A DNA stretch of 12,999 nucleotides from Candidatus Mnemosynella bozhongmuii (GTDB taxonomy: Archaea; Halobacteriota; Archaeoglobi; Mnemosynellales; Mnemosynellaceae). The first letter of the stretch is position 1, and every line of letters begins with the position of its first letter. The position numbers and the translations under genes are program-made. The notes beneath the pieces are model-generated. The model was not told the DNA's origin. It made no database searches and saw only the letters and a program-made list of their open reading frames with translations. Shown here in pieces: positions 1 through 7,519 of the stretch. The stretch is taken from assembly GCA_014361165.1 (NCBI GenBank), contig JACIWD010000117.1:1-12999 (forward strand). Direction: 5' to 3'.

Positions 1-1224
1 GGTCTGAATCTCAGAGGAGAGAGGATCAATCTCGGAATTTCGGATGGGAAAATAGAGTACTGCGGCAGAGATGATGTAAGAGGGGAGGAAGAGCTCGATG
101 CAAGGGGCTGCGTGATAATTCCCGGTTTCGTGAATCTCCACACTCATGCTGGCATGACGATTCTGAGAGGCTTCGCGGATGATATTCCTCTTGAAAAATG
201 GCTCAGAGAGAGAATCTGGCCTGTTGAGAGGAGAATGGGCAGCAGAGAGGTTAGAGTCTCCACGATGCTCGGAATTGTTGAAATGATAAAGAGCGGGACA
301 ACATGCTTCTGCGACATGTATTTTCACATGGATGAGGTTGCCGAGAGTGTTATCTCATCCGGAATCAGAGCTGCCCTCTCCTACGGAATGGTTGATCTCG
401 GAGATGAGGAGAAGAGGAGAGAGGAGCTGAGAGAGACAGACAGATTCTTCAAAAAGTGGAGCGGAAAGAGCGAGAGACTCAAAATCCTCTACGGTCCTCA
501 CAGCACCTCGACTGCTTCGGAGGAGCTTCTTGCGGAGGTGAGGGAGAGGGCAGAGAGAAACCGTGCAGGAGTGACAATACACTGTGCGGAGAGCAGAGAG
601 GAAGTTGAAAATGGCTCTCCGGTTGAGCTTCTTGATAGAATTGGCCTTCTGAATGAGAGAACAATTCTCAATCACTGCGTCTGGGTGAATGAGAGGGATC
701 TGGAGCTCATTAAAAAGGCTGGAGCTCATGTGTCACACTGTCCCACAAGCAATCTGAAGCTCGGGAATGGAATTGCTCCGGTTCCCGAGATGGTTGAGAG
801 AGGCGTGAATGTGGGAATAGGAACAGACGGCTGTGCCTCGAACAACAATCTTGATATGATGGAGGAGATGCACATATGCGCCCTCATTCACAAGGGTGCT
901 CTCAGAAATCCCTCTGTTCTTCCTGCTGAAGAGTGTCTGAAAATGGCAACTGTGAACGGAGCGAGAGCTCTTGGATGGAAATACGGAATCGAAGAAGGTG
1001 CTCTCGCTGATGTAATAGCGATAGACCTTCATGATATCAGAATGATTCCCAGACACTCAATAGCTTCGAACATCGTTTATTCCGCCTCAAGCAGCTCTGT
1101 CCTTCATGTCGTTGTTAACGGAGAGATTCTCATGGAGAACAGAAGGCTTCTGAAGATTGATGAGGGGAGGATCAGAGAGGAGGCTCAGAGAGTTGCAGAA
1201 AAAATTGCGGAGGAGGTTGAATGA
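1..1224 (+). CDS. Amidohydrolase, SAH / 5'-deoxyadenosine / MTA deaminase type (5' end cut by window edge)
   Basis: This is a metal-dependent deaminase of the MtaD/DadD/TM0936 family, which converts the adenine of S-adenosylhomocysteine, 5'-deoxyadenosine or methylthioadenosine to hypoxanthine in the cytosol. The frame is open from base 1 and reads typical amidohydrolase sequence before the first internal start (GTG at 112), so the true start lies outside; 407 residues are visible and probably only about 15-25 are missing. Counting from the edge, the metal ligands are H47 and H49 (NLHTHAG), H194 (IHCAES), H225 (NHC) and D276 (GTDG). PVER, YGPHS (H167) and the HCPTSNLKLGNG and GTDGCASNNN signatures place it with SAH/MTA/5'-dAdo deaminases rather than guanine or cytosine deaminases. 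Its TGA overlaps the next ATG (ATGA), implying translational coupling with the SAH/SIH hydrolase. The preferred substrate cannot be fixed from sequence. Confidence 0.9.
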   Translation, partial: GLNLRGERINLGISDGKIEYCGRDDVRGEEELDARGCVIIPGFVNLHTHAGMTILRGFADDIPLEKWLRERIWPVERRMGSREVRVSTMLGIVEMIKSGTTCFCDMYFHMDEVAESVISSGIRAALSYGMVDLGDEEKRREELRETDRFFKKWSGKSERLKILYGPHSTSTASEELLAEVRERAERNRAGVTIHCAESREEVENGSPVELLDRIGLLNERTILNHCVWVNERDLELIKKAGAHVSHCPTSNLKLGNGIAPVPEMVERGVNVGIGTDGCASNNNLDMMEEMHICALIHKGALRNPSVLPAEECLKMATVNGARALGWKYGIEEGALADVIAIDLHDIRMIPRHSIASNIVYSASSSSVLHVVVNGEILMENRRLLKIDEGRIREEAQRVAEKIAEEVE

Positions 1225-2444
1225 AGAGCGGAGAAATGAAGCTTGAATGGGCAAGAATGAACATGAAAGTTCTCTCAAAGATCAGAGAGGAGTTTGAAAG
1301 AGAGAGACCTCTTGAGGGAATTGTTGTGGGCATGGCGCTCCATGTTGAGGCGAAAACAGGAGTTCTTGCGGAAACTCTCGCTTCCGGAGGTGCTGAAGTT
1401 CACCTGACAGGGTGCAATCCTCTCAGCACACAGGATGATGTTGCAGAAGCACTGAACAGCGAGCCCTCAATCTTCTGCTACGCAAAAAGAGGGTGCAATA
1501 TCGAGGAGTACTACGGAGCAATTGACAGGGTTCTCGATGCCTCACCCCAAATTCTCGTTGATGACGGAGGAGACATGATTGCAAGAGTGCATACAGAGAG
1601 GAGAGATGTTCTCTCAAATATCATCGGAGCAACTGAGGAGACGACCACCGGAGTGAAGAGGCTGAAGGCAATGGAAAGAGATGGTGCTCTTGAATTTCCG
1701 GTTATAGCTGTGAATGATGCGAGAACAAAATATCTGTTCGATAACCGCTATGGAACCGGTCAATCCACATGGGATGCTGTGATGAGATCGACAAACATGC
1801 TCATAGCAGGAAAAACTGTTGTCGTCGCAGGATATGGATGGTGCGGAAGAGGGATAGCACTGAGGGCAAGAGGGCTTGGAGCAAGAGTCATTGTCACCGA
1901 GGTCGATGCGGTGAGAGCTCTTGAAGCTCTGATGGATGGATTTGAGGTCATGAAAATGAGGGATGCGTCCTCTGTTGGAGACATCTTCATAACCGCAACC
2001 GGAAACAGAGATGTGATAGGGGAGGAGGAGTTCAGAAGGATGAAGGATGGAGCGATTCTTGCGAATGCAGGTCATTTCAACATCGAAATAGATGTCGAGA
2101 CTCTGAGAAGAATTTCGGAGAGGAGCAGAAGGATAAGAGAGAACGTGGAGGAGTTTCTTGTTGAGGGAAAGAGAATCTATCTTCTCGCTGAAGGGAGACT
2201 TGTCAATCTTGCCGCAGGAGACGGGCATCCAATAGAAGTGATGGATATGAGCTTCTCAAATCAGGCTCTTTCAGTTAAATTCCTTGCTGAGAATGGAGAG
2301 AGGCTTGAGAAACGTGTTTATCCTGTTCCTCTGGAGATTGATGAGAGAGTTGCGAGAATGAAGCTTGAAACTCTCGGTGTTGAGATCGATGAGATGAGCG
2401 AGGAGCAGATAAGATATCTCAGCGGGTGGAGAGATGGCACATAG
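1221..2444 (+). CDS. ahcY: S-adenosylhomocysteine hydrolase family (possibly S-inosylhomocysteine hydrolase)
   Basis: This NAD-dependent cytosolic enzyme releases homocysteine from SAH or its deaminated form. All core family motifs are present in 407 residues: LH41 near the N-terminus, DDGGD (114-118), EETTTG (139-144), VND..TK170YLFD174N, the NAD-binding GYGWCGRG (204-211), ATGNRDVI, AGHF and NLAAGDGHP. The chain ends at YLSGWRDGT and lacks the KPDHYRY-type tail of eukaryotic and most bacterial enzymes, as in the short archaeal/Thermotoga type. By eye alignment to the human enzyme, Thr57 becomes E43, the adenine-contacting Glu59 becomes K45, and Cys195 becomes T179. The start at 1221 is chosen for the ATGA overlap and a GGAGG four bases upstream; ATG 1236 has poorer spacing. 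Coupling to a deaminase favours S-inosylhomocysteine as the substrate, but that is inference. Confidence 0.95.
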   Translation: MKSGEMKLEWARMNMKVLSKIREEFERERPLEGIVVGMALHVEAKTGVLAETLASGGAEVHLTGCNPLSTQDDVAEALNSEPSIFCYAKRGCNIEEYYGAIDRVLDASPQILVDDGGDMIARVHTERRDVLSNIIGATEETTTGVKRLKAMERDGALEFPVIAVNDARTKYLFDNRYGTGQSTWDAVMRSTNMLIAGKTVVVAGYGWCGRGIALRARGLGARVIVTEVDAVRALEALMDGFEVMKMRDASSVGDIFITATGNRDVIGEEEFRRMKDGAILANAGHFNIEIDVETLRRISERSRRIRENVEEFLVEGKRIYLLAEGRLVNLAAGDGHPIEVMDMSFSNQALSVKFLAENGERLEKRVYPVPLEIDERVARMKLETLGVEIDEMSEEQIRYLSGWRDGT

Positions 2445-4791
2445 AATTGCAAAGCTGGATGAATTTGGAGAGGTGAAGATAAGCATAAAGAATGTGGAGT
2501 ATTCGATAGTTGACGATGAACCCGTCATCCACATCTTCGGAAGGGATGAGAACAGGAGATTGAGGAGGATAGATGTTTTTGGATTCGAGCCGTATTTCTA
2601 TGTTCCGGAGGAAGAGGAAATAGAGGATTTCAGAATAAAGAGGATTGAGGAGGGATACACCGGGATAGACGGGAAAAGGCTGAAGAAAATTGTTGTGAGG
2701 AGACCTTCCGACGTCAGAGAGCTGAGAGGAAAATTTTCCAGGAGCTATGAAGCAGACATTCTGTTCACGCAGAGATTTCTCATAGATTCCGGTCTCAGAT
2801 CCGCGGTCAGAGCTCCTTCGGAAAGAGTTCATTACTCCGAGCTTAAACCCTCGGATGAGCCCAATGTTGAGAGCAGGATTCTGATCATAGATATTGAGTG
2901 CAACGATGAGAGGGGATTTCCTGATCCGAAAAGAGATGAGATCATCTGCGTTACAGCATGGGACAGCTACTCCGGAGATTTCGAAACTTTTCTTCTCGGA
3001 GAGGCAAGCAATGCAAGATGCTATGAAGATGAAAGGGAGATGCTTTCAGCCCTCTTCAGATTTATATCGGAGAGAGACCCGGATATTCTGACCGGATGGA
3101 ATTTCTCCCAGTTTGACATGCCATATCTCTATGAGAGGGCCAGAGCTCTTAAGGTTGATGTCTCTCCTCTCTCAAGACTGAGAGACGAGGATTCAAGAAT
3201 AAGAGGAAGGAGCATATTTGACCTTCTTGAAGGCTACAGAAAAATTCAGGGAACGCAGAAGGAGAGCTACAGACTGGATGCAGTTGCAGAGGAGGAGCTT
3301 GGAGAGAGAAAGGTTAAGTTCAGGGGTTCTCTCAGTGAGCTGTGGAAGAACGATCCCGAGAAGCTTGTGGAATATAACAGGAAGGATGTTGAGCTCTGTG
3401 TGAAGATAAATGAAAAGAACAACATCATAAGATTCTTCGAGGAAGTTGCGAATCTTGTTGGATGCAGCCTGGAGGACACCCTGAACTCTTCAAGAATAAT
3501 AGATGTGTATGTTCTCAGGAAGGCAAAGAACAGATATGTTCTTCCCTCGAAACCTCAGGGAGATTTCGACTCGGAGTATGAGGGAGCAATGGTTCTCGAA
3601 CCAATAAGGGGTGTTAAGGAGAACGTTGTTGTTCTCGATCTGAAATCTCTCTATCCGATGATTCTGATGACGCTGAACGCATCTCCCGAGACGAAAGATG
3701 AAAATGGGGAGATTGTTGCACCGAATGGAGTGAGATTCAGAAAACATCCGGAGAGTCTGACAAGAGAGATTCTCAGAGAGCTCATAGAACTCAGAGATGA
3801 GAGAAAGAGGATGAGAGATAGATATGAATACGGAAGCGAGGAATACAGGAAATACGACCTTCAGCAGACCGCTCTGAAGGTCATCGCAAACTCATACTAC
3901 GGTGTCAGCGGTTATCCGAGATTCAGACTCTATGACAGAGAGATTGCTTCCGCCGTGACCTCTGTGGGAAGAGAGATCATAAAGCACACGAAGAGAGTAA
4001 TAGAATCTCTCGGATATGAGGTTGTTTACGGAGATACCGACTCCTGCATGGTCTCTCTCGGAGAAATGCCGGTTGAGGAGGTTGTTGAAAAAGGAAAGGA
4101 GCTTGAGAGAATTCTGAACAAAAGCTACGATGAATTTGCGAGAACTCTGAATGCTGACAGGCACTTCTTCCAGATAAAATTCGAAAAGGTCTATCGAAGA
4201 TTCTTCCAGGTTGGAAGGAAGAAAAGATACGCAGGCCATCTTGTCTGGAAGGAAGGGAAGTGGGTTGACGACATAGATATCGTCGGTTTCGAGTTCAGAA
4301 GAAGCGACTTCCCGAAACTGACGAAGAGGGTTCAGAAAGATGTGATAACGATGATAATAAAGGGAGAGAGCATTGAGAGAGTTGGGGAATATCTCAGAGA
4401 TGTTCTGAAAAAATTCTACAGAGGAGAGTTCTCTCTGGATGAAATAGGAATTCCCGGAGGTCTCGGAAAGGATCTCGATGATTATGAGAACGAGGATGCT
4501 CATGTAAGGGGCGCACTCTACGCGAACAAGTATCTCGGGAAGAATTTCGGAAGAGGCAGCAAACCCAAGAGAGTTTACATAAAAAGAGTTCCGGAAGGAT
4601 TCGAGAAAACGGATGTTATATGCTTTGAAGATCCTGATGAGATACCGGAGGGTTTTGTGATAGATCTCGACAAAATGGCTGAAAAAATTCTCAAACAGCC
4701 AATAGACAGGATTTTGAGAGGAATAGGATACTCATGGAGCGAGGTTGAGAATGGAAACAAGCAGATGAGACTGGATGAGCTCTGCTTCTGA
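2434..4791 (+). CDS. polB: Family-B DNA polymerase (archaeal replicative/repair PolB)
   Basis: This is a DNA-dependent DNA polymerase with 3'-5' proofreading, 785 residues, the usual length for an intein-free archaeal PolB. Exonuclease motifs are ExoI D153-I-E155, ExoII N223...F227-D228 and ExoIII Y314xxxD318. Polymerase motifs are A (LDLKSLYP, D402), B (K482...N486-S-Y-Y-G490) and C (YGDTDS, D534/D536), with YEGA at 382-385 and KKRY at 596-599. The N-terminal region (about 1-130) resembles the archaeal uracil-sensing domain. The C-terminus QMRLDELCF resembles a degenerate PCNA-binding (PIP) box. All catalytic acids are present, so it should be active. Motif A has DLKSLYPMI rather than the commoner DFxSLYPSI, a mild variation. 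It overlaps the upstream hydrolase by 11 nt, starts after GGTGGA, and has no promoter of its own visible. Confidence 0.97.
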   Translation: MAHRIAKLDEFGEVKISIKNVEYSIVDDEPVIHIFGRDENRRLRRIDVFGFEPYFYVPEEEEIEDFRIKRIEEGYTGIDGKRLKKIVVRRPSDVRELRGKFSRSYEADILFTQRFLIDSGLRSAVRAPSERVHYSELKPSDEPNVESRILIIDIECNDERGFPDPKRDEIICVTAWDSYSGDFETFLLGEASNARCYEDEREMLSALFRFISERDPDILTGWNFSQFDMPYLYERARALKVDVSPLSRLRDEDSRIRGRSIFDLLEGYRKIQGTQKESYRLDAVAEEELGERKVKFRGSLSELWKNDPEKLVEYNRKDVELCVKINEKNNIIRFFEEVANLVGCSLEDTLNSSRIIDVYVLRKAKNRYVLPSKPQGDFDSEYEGAMVLEPIRGVKENVVVLDLKSLYPMILMTLNASPETKDENGEIVAPNGVRFRKHPESLTREILRELIELRDERKRMRDRYEYGSEEYRKYDLQQTALKVIANSYYGVSGYPRFRLYDREIASAVTSVGREIIKHTKRVIESLGYEVVYGDTDSCMVSLGEMPVEEVVEKGKELERILNKSYDEFARTLNADRHFFQIKFEKVYRRFFQVGRKKRYAGHLVWKEGKWVDDIDIVGFEFRRSDFPKLTKRVQKDVITMIIKGESIERVGEYLRDVLKKFYRGEFSLDEIGIPGGLGKDLDDYENEDAHVRGALYANKYLGKNFGRGSKPKRVYIKRVPEGFEKTDVICFEDPDEIPEGFVIDLDKMAEKILKQPIDRILRGIGYSWSEVENGNKQMRLDELCF

Positions 4792-4823
4792 TCCAATCTT
4801 TGAATTTTCGAGGGACGGAAAAG

Positions 4824-4834
4824 AAAACTATTTC
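4824..4834 (+). promoter_or_regulatory. Weak TATA-like box upstream of hypF
   Basis: The 65-68 nt gap between polB and hypF is the only real gap on the + strand before 7474. It holds an A-rich stretch followed by AACTATTT, centred roughly 27-30 nt before the hypF start, the right distance for a nearly leaderless archaeal transcript. The match to a TATA box is poor, so hypF may instead be read through from polB. Confidence 0.25.
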
Positions 4835-4859
4835 TCCAGAGTTTCGAGAAAGTTGAGTG

Positions 4860-7082
4860 ATGAGAACAGCGGTCATCGAGGTCAGCGGAATTGTCCAGGG
4901 AGTGGGTTTCAGACCTTTTGTTTACAACAAAGCGAAAGAGCTCGGAATAAGAGGTTATGTTCAGAACAGAGGAACTAAGGTGAGAATTGTTGCTCAGGGA
5001 GAGAGAGTTGAGGAGTTCATTAAGGAGATTGCCAGAGGGACCCCGCTCTCAAAGATAAATGATTTGAGAGTTTCCTTTGAGGAAATGGAAGAATTTGATG
5101 ATTTTGAAATAAAGAAGAGCGAATTTGATGTTTCCGACGGGTTCATTCCAGCTGATGTGGCTATCTGCGACGAGTGCATAAAAGACATTCTCGGAAACAC
5201 CAGATTTCATGGATACTGGGCAACCTCATGTGTGAACTGCGGACCGAGATTCACGATAATCGAGAGCATTCCGTATGACAGAGAGAGAACTTCCATGAGA
5301 GATTTTCCGATGTGCGAGGAGTGCAGAAGAGATTATGAAAATCCTGCGAACAGGAGATTTCATGCACAGACCATTGCATGCGAGAAATGCGGACCAAAGC
5401 TGAAGCTTTTTGATGCGGAAAAAAGAGAGATTGAGGGAGACCCGATAAAGAGAACAGCAGAACTTCTGAAAGATGGTTATTTTGTTGCGATAAAGGGAAT
5501 TGGAGGATTTCACATAGCTTCTGTTCTTGACAGGGCTGAGGAGCTGAGAAGAAGACTCAGAAGACCGAGACAGCCGTTTGCAATAATGGCAACTCTTGAG
5601 ATGGCAGAGAGGATTGCTGAGATAAGCGAAGAAGAGAGAAAATGGCTTCTCTCTCCGGTGAGACCGATTGTCATTCTCAGAAAAAAGAACAGATTTGATT
5701 TTCCCGAAGTCTCTCACCTCCACACTCTCGGAATAATGCTTCCATACACAGGCCTTCACTACCTCCTCTTCCAGAATCTGGATGAGCCTCTCATCATGAC
5801 CAGTGCAAATGAACCGGGAGAGCCGATGGTGAAGAGCGAGGAGGAAGCTTTCGAGAAGCTGAAGCACATATGCCACTTCTATTTAATCCACAACAGGAGA
5901 ATCGTGAACAGATGCGATGATTCGGTTGTCAAGCTGAATGGAGTCTCTCCTGTTTACGTCAGAATGTCCAGGGGACTTGCTCCAGCCAAAATTGAGGTGA
6001 AATGGAAGAAGGATGTCGAAATTATTGCTCTTGGAGCTGAGCTGAACGGCTCAGTCTGCATATACAAGAAGGGAAGCTGCTACATCTCCCAGTATCTCGG
6101 GCATGTGAGAAACTATGATGTGATGAAATATCTGGAGGAAACTGCAGAATTCATGATGAGGGTAACTCAGATCAACCCGGATGTCATAGCTCACGACATG
6201 CACCCGGCTTTTCTGACCACAAGATTTGCGAAGGAGCTTGCAGAGAAATTTCAGGCTCGCAGAATTGAGGTTCAGCACCATGTTGCTCATGTCGCCTCGC
6301 TTCTTGCTGAGGGATGTGATGAGATTGTTGCTCTTGCCTCCGATGGTGTGGGTTATGCACCGGATGGAATATGGGGCGGTGAGGTCTTCGTGAACTTCAA
6401 CCGCTATGGAGGTCTCAGGAAGGTGAGGATGCCGGGAGGGGATCTTGCCACGAGATATCCATCCAGAATGGTTGCCGGAATTCTCTATGATGTTCTCGAT
6501 GAGGATGAGCTAAGAGGAATACTGAGAAATCTCTATTTTCCGGGTGGAGAGAGAGAAATTGAGGTTGTTCTCAGACAGATGGAGAGAGATGTTAATGTTC
6601 CGAGAACTTCGAGCACGGGAAGGGTTCTCGATGCGGCATCAGCTCTCCTCGGAATATGCCATGAGAGAACATACGAGGGCGAGCCTGCGATGAGTCTGGA
6701 GGCGTATGCTCTCTACGGAGACCCGGATGCTCTCAGAATCACCGCAGAGGTGAGGAATGGGACAGTTGACACAGCCGGAATTCTTCTCGAAGCATATGAG
6801 GCCATGAGGGAAGGAGCGAGAAAGGAAGATATTGCACTTGCAGTTCACAGAGCTCTTGCCGATGGATTTTCCGAGCTTCTTCTTGAAGCTTCAGAGAAGA
6901 GCGGAATAGAGAACATCGGAATGACGGGAGGAGTTGCAGCAAACTCAATCATTCCGAAACTGATAAAGGAGAGGGTTGAGAAAGAGGGCAAAAGGTTCAT
7001 TCTTAACAGGCTCGTTCCTCCAGGCGATGGAGGCATCTCCTTCGGTCAGTGCATATACGCGGTGATTCAGCATGAAGATTGA
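4860..7082 (+). CDS. hypF: Carbamoyltransferase HypF, [NiFe]-hydrogenase maturation
   Basis: HypF uses carbamoyl phosphate and ATP to make a carbamoyl-AMP intermediate and transfers the carbamoyl group to the C-terminal cysteine of HypE, where it becomes the cyanide ligands of the NiFe site. The whole architecture is present in 740 residues (counted from ATG 4860). An acylphosphatase domain at about 1-90 has GFRPF with catalytic R18 and VQNRG with N36. Four CxxC zinc pairs lie at 103/106, 124/127, 152/155 and 174/177. A YrdC-like domain covers about 195-375. A Kae1-like carbamoyltransferase domain to the end has HDMHP, QHHVAH (H473, H474, H477), SDGVGY (D495) and TGGVAAN. GTG 4857 directly precedes the ATG and could also be used. 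No other hyp gene or hydrogenase subunit is in the window. The end overlaps the next gene by 11 nt. Confidence 0.96.
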   Translation: MRTAVIEVSGIVQGVGFRPFVYNKAKELGIRGYVQNRGTKVRIVAQGERVEEFIKEIARGTPLSKINDLRVSFEEMEEFDDFEIKKSEFDVSDGFIPADVAICDECIKDILGNTRFHGYWATSCVNCGPRFTIIESIPYDRERTSMRDFPMCEECRRDYENPANRRFHAQTIACEKCGPKLKLFDAEKREIEGDPIKRTAELLKDGYFVAIKGIGGFHIASVLDRAEELRRRLRRPRQPFAIMATLEMAERIAEISEEERKWLLSPVRPIVILRKKNRFDFPEVSHLHTLGIMLPYTGLHYLLFQNLDEPLIMTSANEPGEPMVKSEEEAFEKLKHICHFYLIHNRRIVNRCDDSVVKLNGVSPVYVRMSRGLAPAKIEVKWKKDVEIIALGAELNGSVCIYKKGSCYISQYLGHVRNYDVMKYLEETAEFMMRVTQINPDVIAHDMHPAFLTTRFAKELAEKFQARRIEVQHHVAHVASLLAEGCDEIVALASDGVGYAPDGIWGGEVFVNFNRYGGLRKVRMPGGDLATRYPSRMVAGILYDVLDEDELRGILRNLYFPGGEREIEVVLRQMERDVNVPRTSSTGRVLDAASALLGICHERTYEGEPAMSLEAYALYGDPDALRITAEVRNGTVDTAGILLEAYEAMREGARKEDIALAVHRALADGFSELLLEASEKSGIENIGMTGGVAANSIIPKLIKERVEKEGKRFILNRLVPPGDGGISFGQCIYAVIQHED

Positions 7083-7473
7083 TGAGAGAAAGAGGGAGAT
7101 CCTTCTCTCAAAACTTGAGAGGGAATTTCCGAGCGGTTTCAGAATACCTGAAGAGGTTAATGGCATCGAAATAAGAAGAAGGGTTATTGAGACCGCTGGA
7201 AGGAGTGAAGATGAGAGGGAGGCTCTCAAAAATGAGCTTCTCGAACTTGAGAGAAATCTGGTGAGAAAACTCGAAAAGGAGGAGATTGACGATCGGGAAG
7301 GAGAGGAGCTTTTCAAAAACATCATGGGGATAAGAAAGGCGGTTATGCTTCTTGAAGCTGAAGAGGCCAGGATCTCGGAGAGGATTAAGGAGGCGGAAAA
7401 GGAGGACTACATGAGGTGGAAGAAGTTTATAGAGAGAATCCGGGGAACGAGATTCCTTTCAAAAAGAGAGTAA
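7072..7473 (+). CDS. Uncharacterised charged helical protein, possibly DUF5788-like
   Basis: This is a 133-residue soluble protein with no signal peptide, membrane segment, cysteine or recognisable catalytic motif. It is extremely rich in Glu, Arg and Lys. Residues 1-50 have a short Pro/Gly break (FPSGFRIPEEVNGIEI), and about 52-125 look like two long amphipathic helices that may form a hairpin or coiled coil. The pattern of an RIPEEV...VNGIEIRRR segment followed by ERNLVRKLEKEEID and a GEEL..IMGIRKA segment resembles my memory of the archaeal DUF5788 family, but I cannot run a profile search. The ATG lies inside the end of hypF (11 nt overlap), so it is probably translated by coupling to hypF. 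Its real status is supported by compact packing and by codon use and purine bias matching its neighbours. Function is unknown. Confidence 0.8.
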   Translation: MKIDERKREILLSKLEREFPSGFRIPEEVNGIEIRRRVIETAGRSEDEREALKNELLELERNLVRKLEKEEIDDREGEELFKNIMGIRKAVMLLEAEEARISERIKEAEKEDYMRWKKFIERIRGTRFLSKRE

Positions 7474-7485
7474 AGGATAAATAAC
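7472..7485 (+). promoter_or_regulatory. Likely TATA/BRE promoter for larA
   Basis: In the 46-nt gap after the unknown gene, AAAGGATAAATAAC gives a purine-rich BRE-like block followed by an A/T-only TATA-like core at 7477-7484. A start of transcription about 25 nt downstream would fall near 7503-7507, just ahead of the larA GTG at 7520. Transcription of larA may therefore be separate from hypF. There is no experimental support. Confidence 0.5.
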
Positions 7486-7519
7486 AAAAGGGGGTCTTCA
7501 GAATGGGGGAAGAAGAGCT

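Noticed and set aside
406..443. Nearly pure purine runs (GAGGAGAAGAGG type), seen repeatedly on coding strands
   Set aside because: They follow from Glu/Arg/Lys codons (GAG, AGA, AAG) and switch strand with the genes, so they are coding bias rather than a repeat or triplex element.
3892..4503. Long minus-strand open frames opposite polB, and similar ones at 1614-2228 and 5226-5876
   Set aside because: The sense frames carry catalytic motifs throughout; the antisense frames lack start signals and any recognisable family.
2434..4791. Possible intein in the polymerase
   Set aside because: Motifs A, B and C are uninterrupted and the length is normal; no intein insertion is present.
4831..4851. 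Inverted repeat TTTCTC...GAGAAA just before hypF
   Set aside because: Only six base pairs with a nine-base loop in a purine/pyrimidine-rich context; expected by chance and without a U-tract.
4775..4978. A 67-codon + strand open frame spanning the polB-hypF junction
   Set aside because: It overlaps both well-supported genes out of frame and its translation shows no family features.
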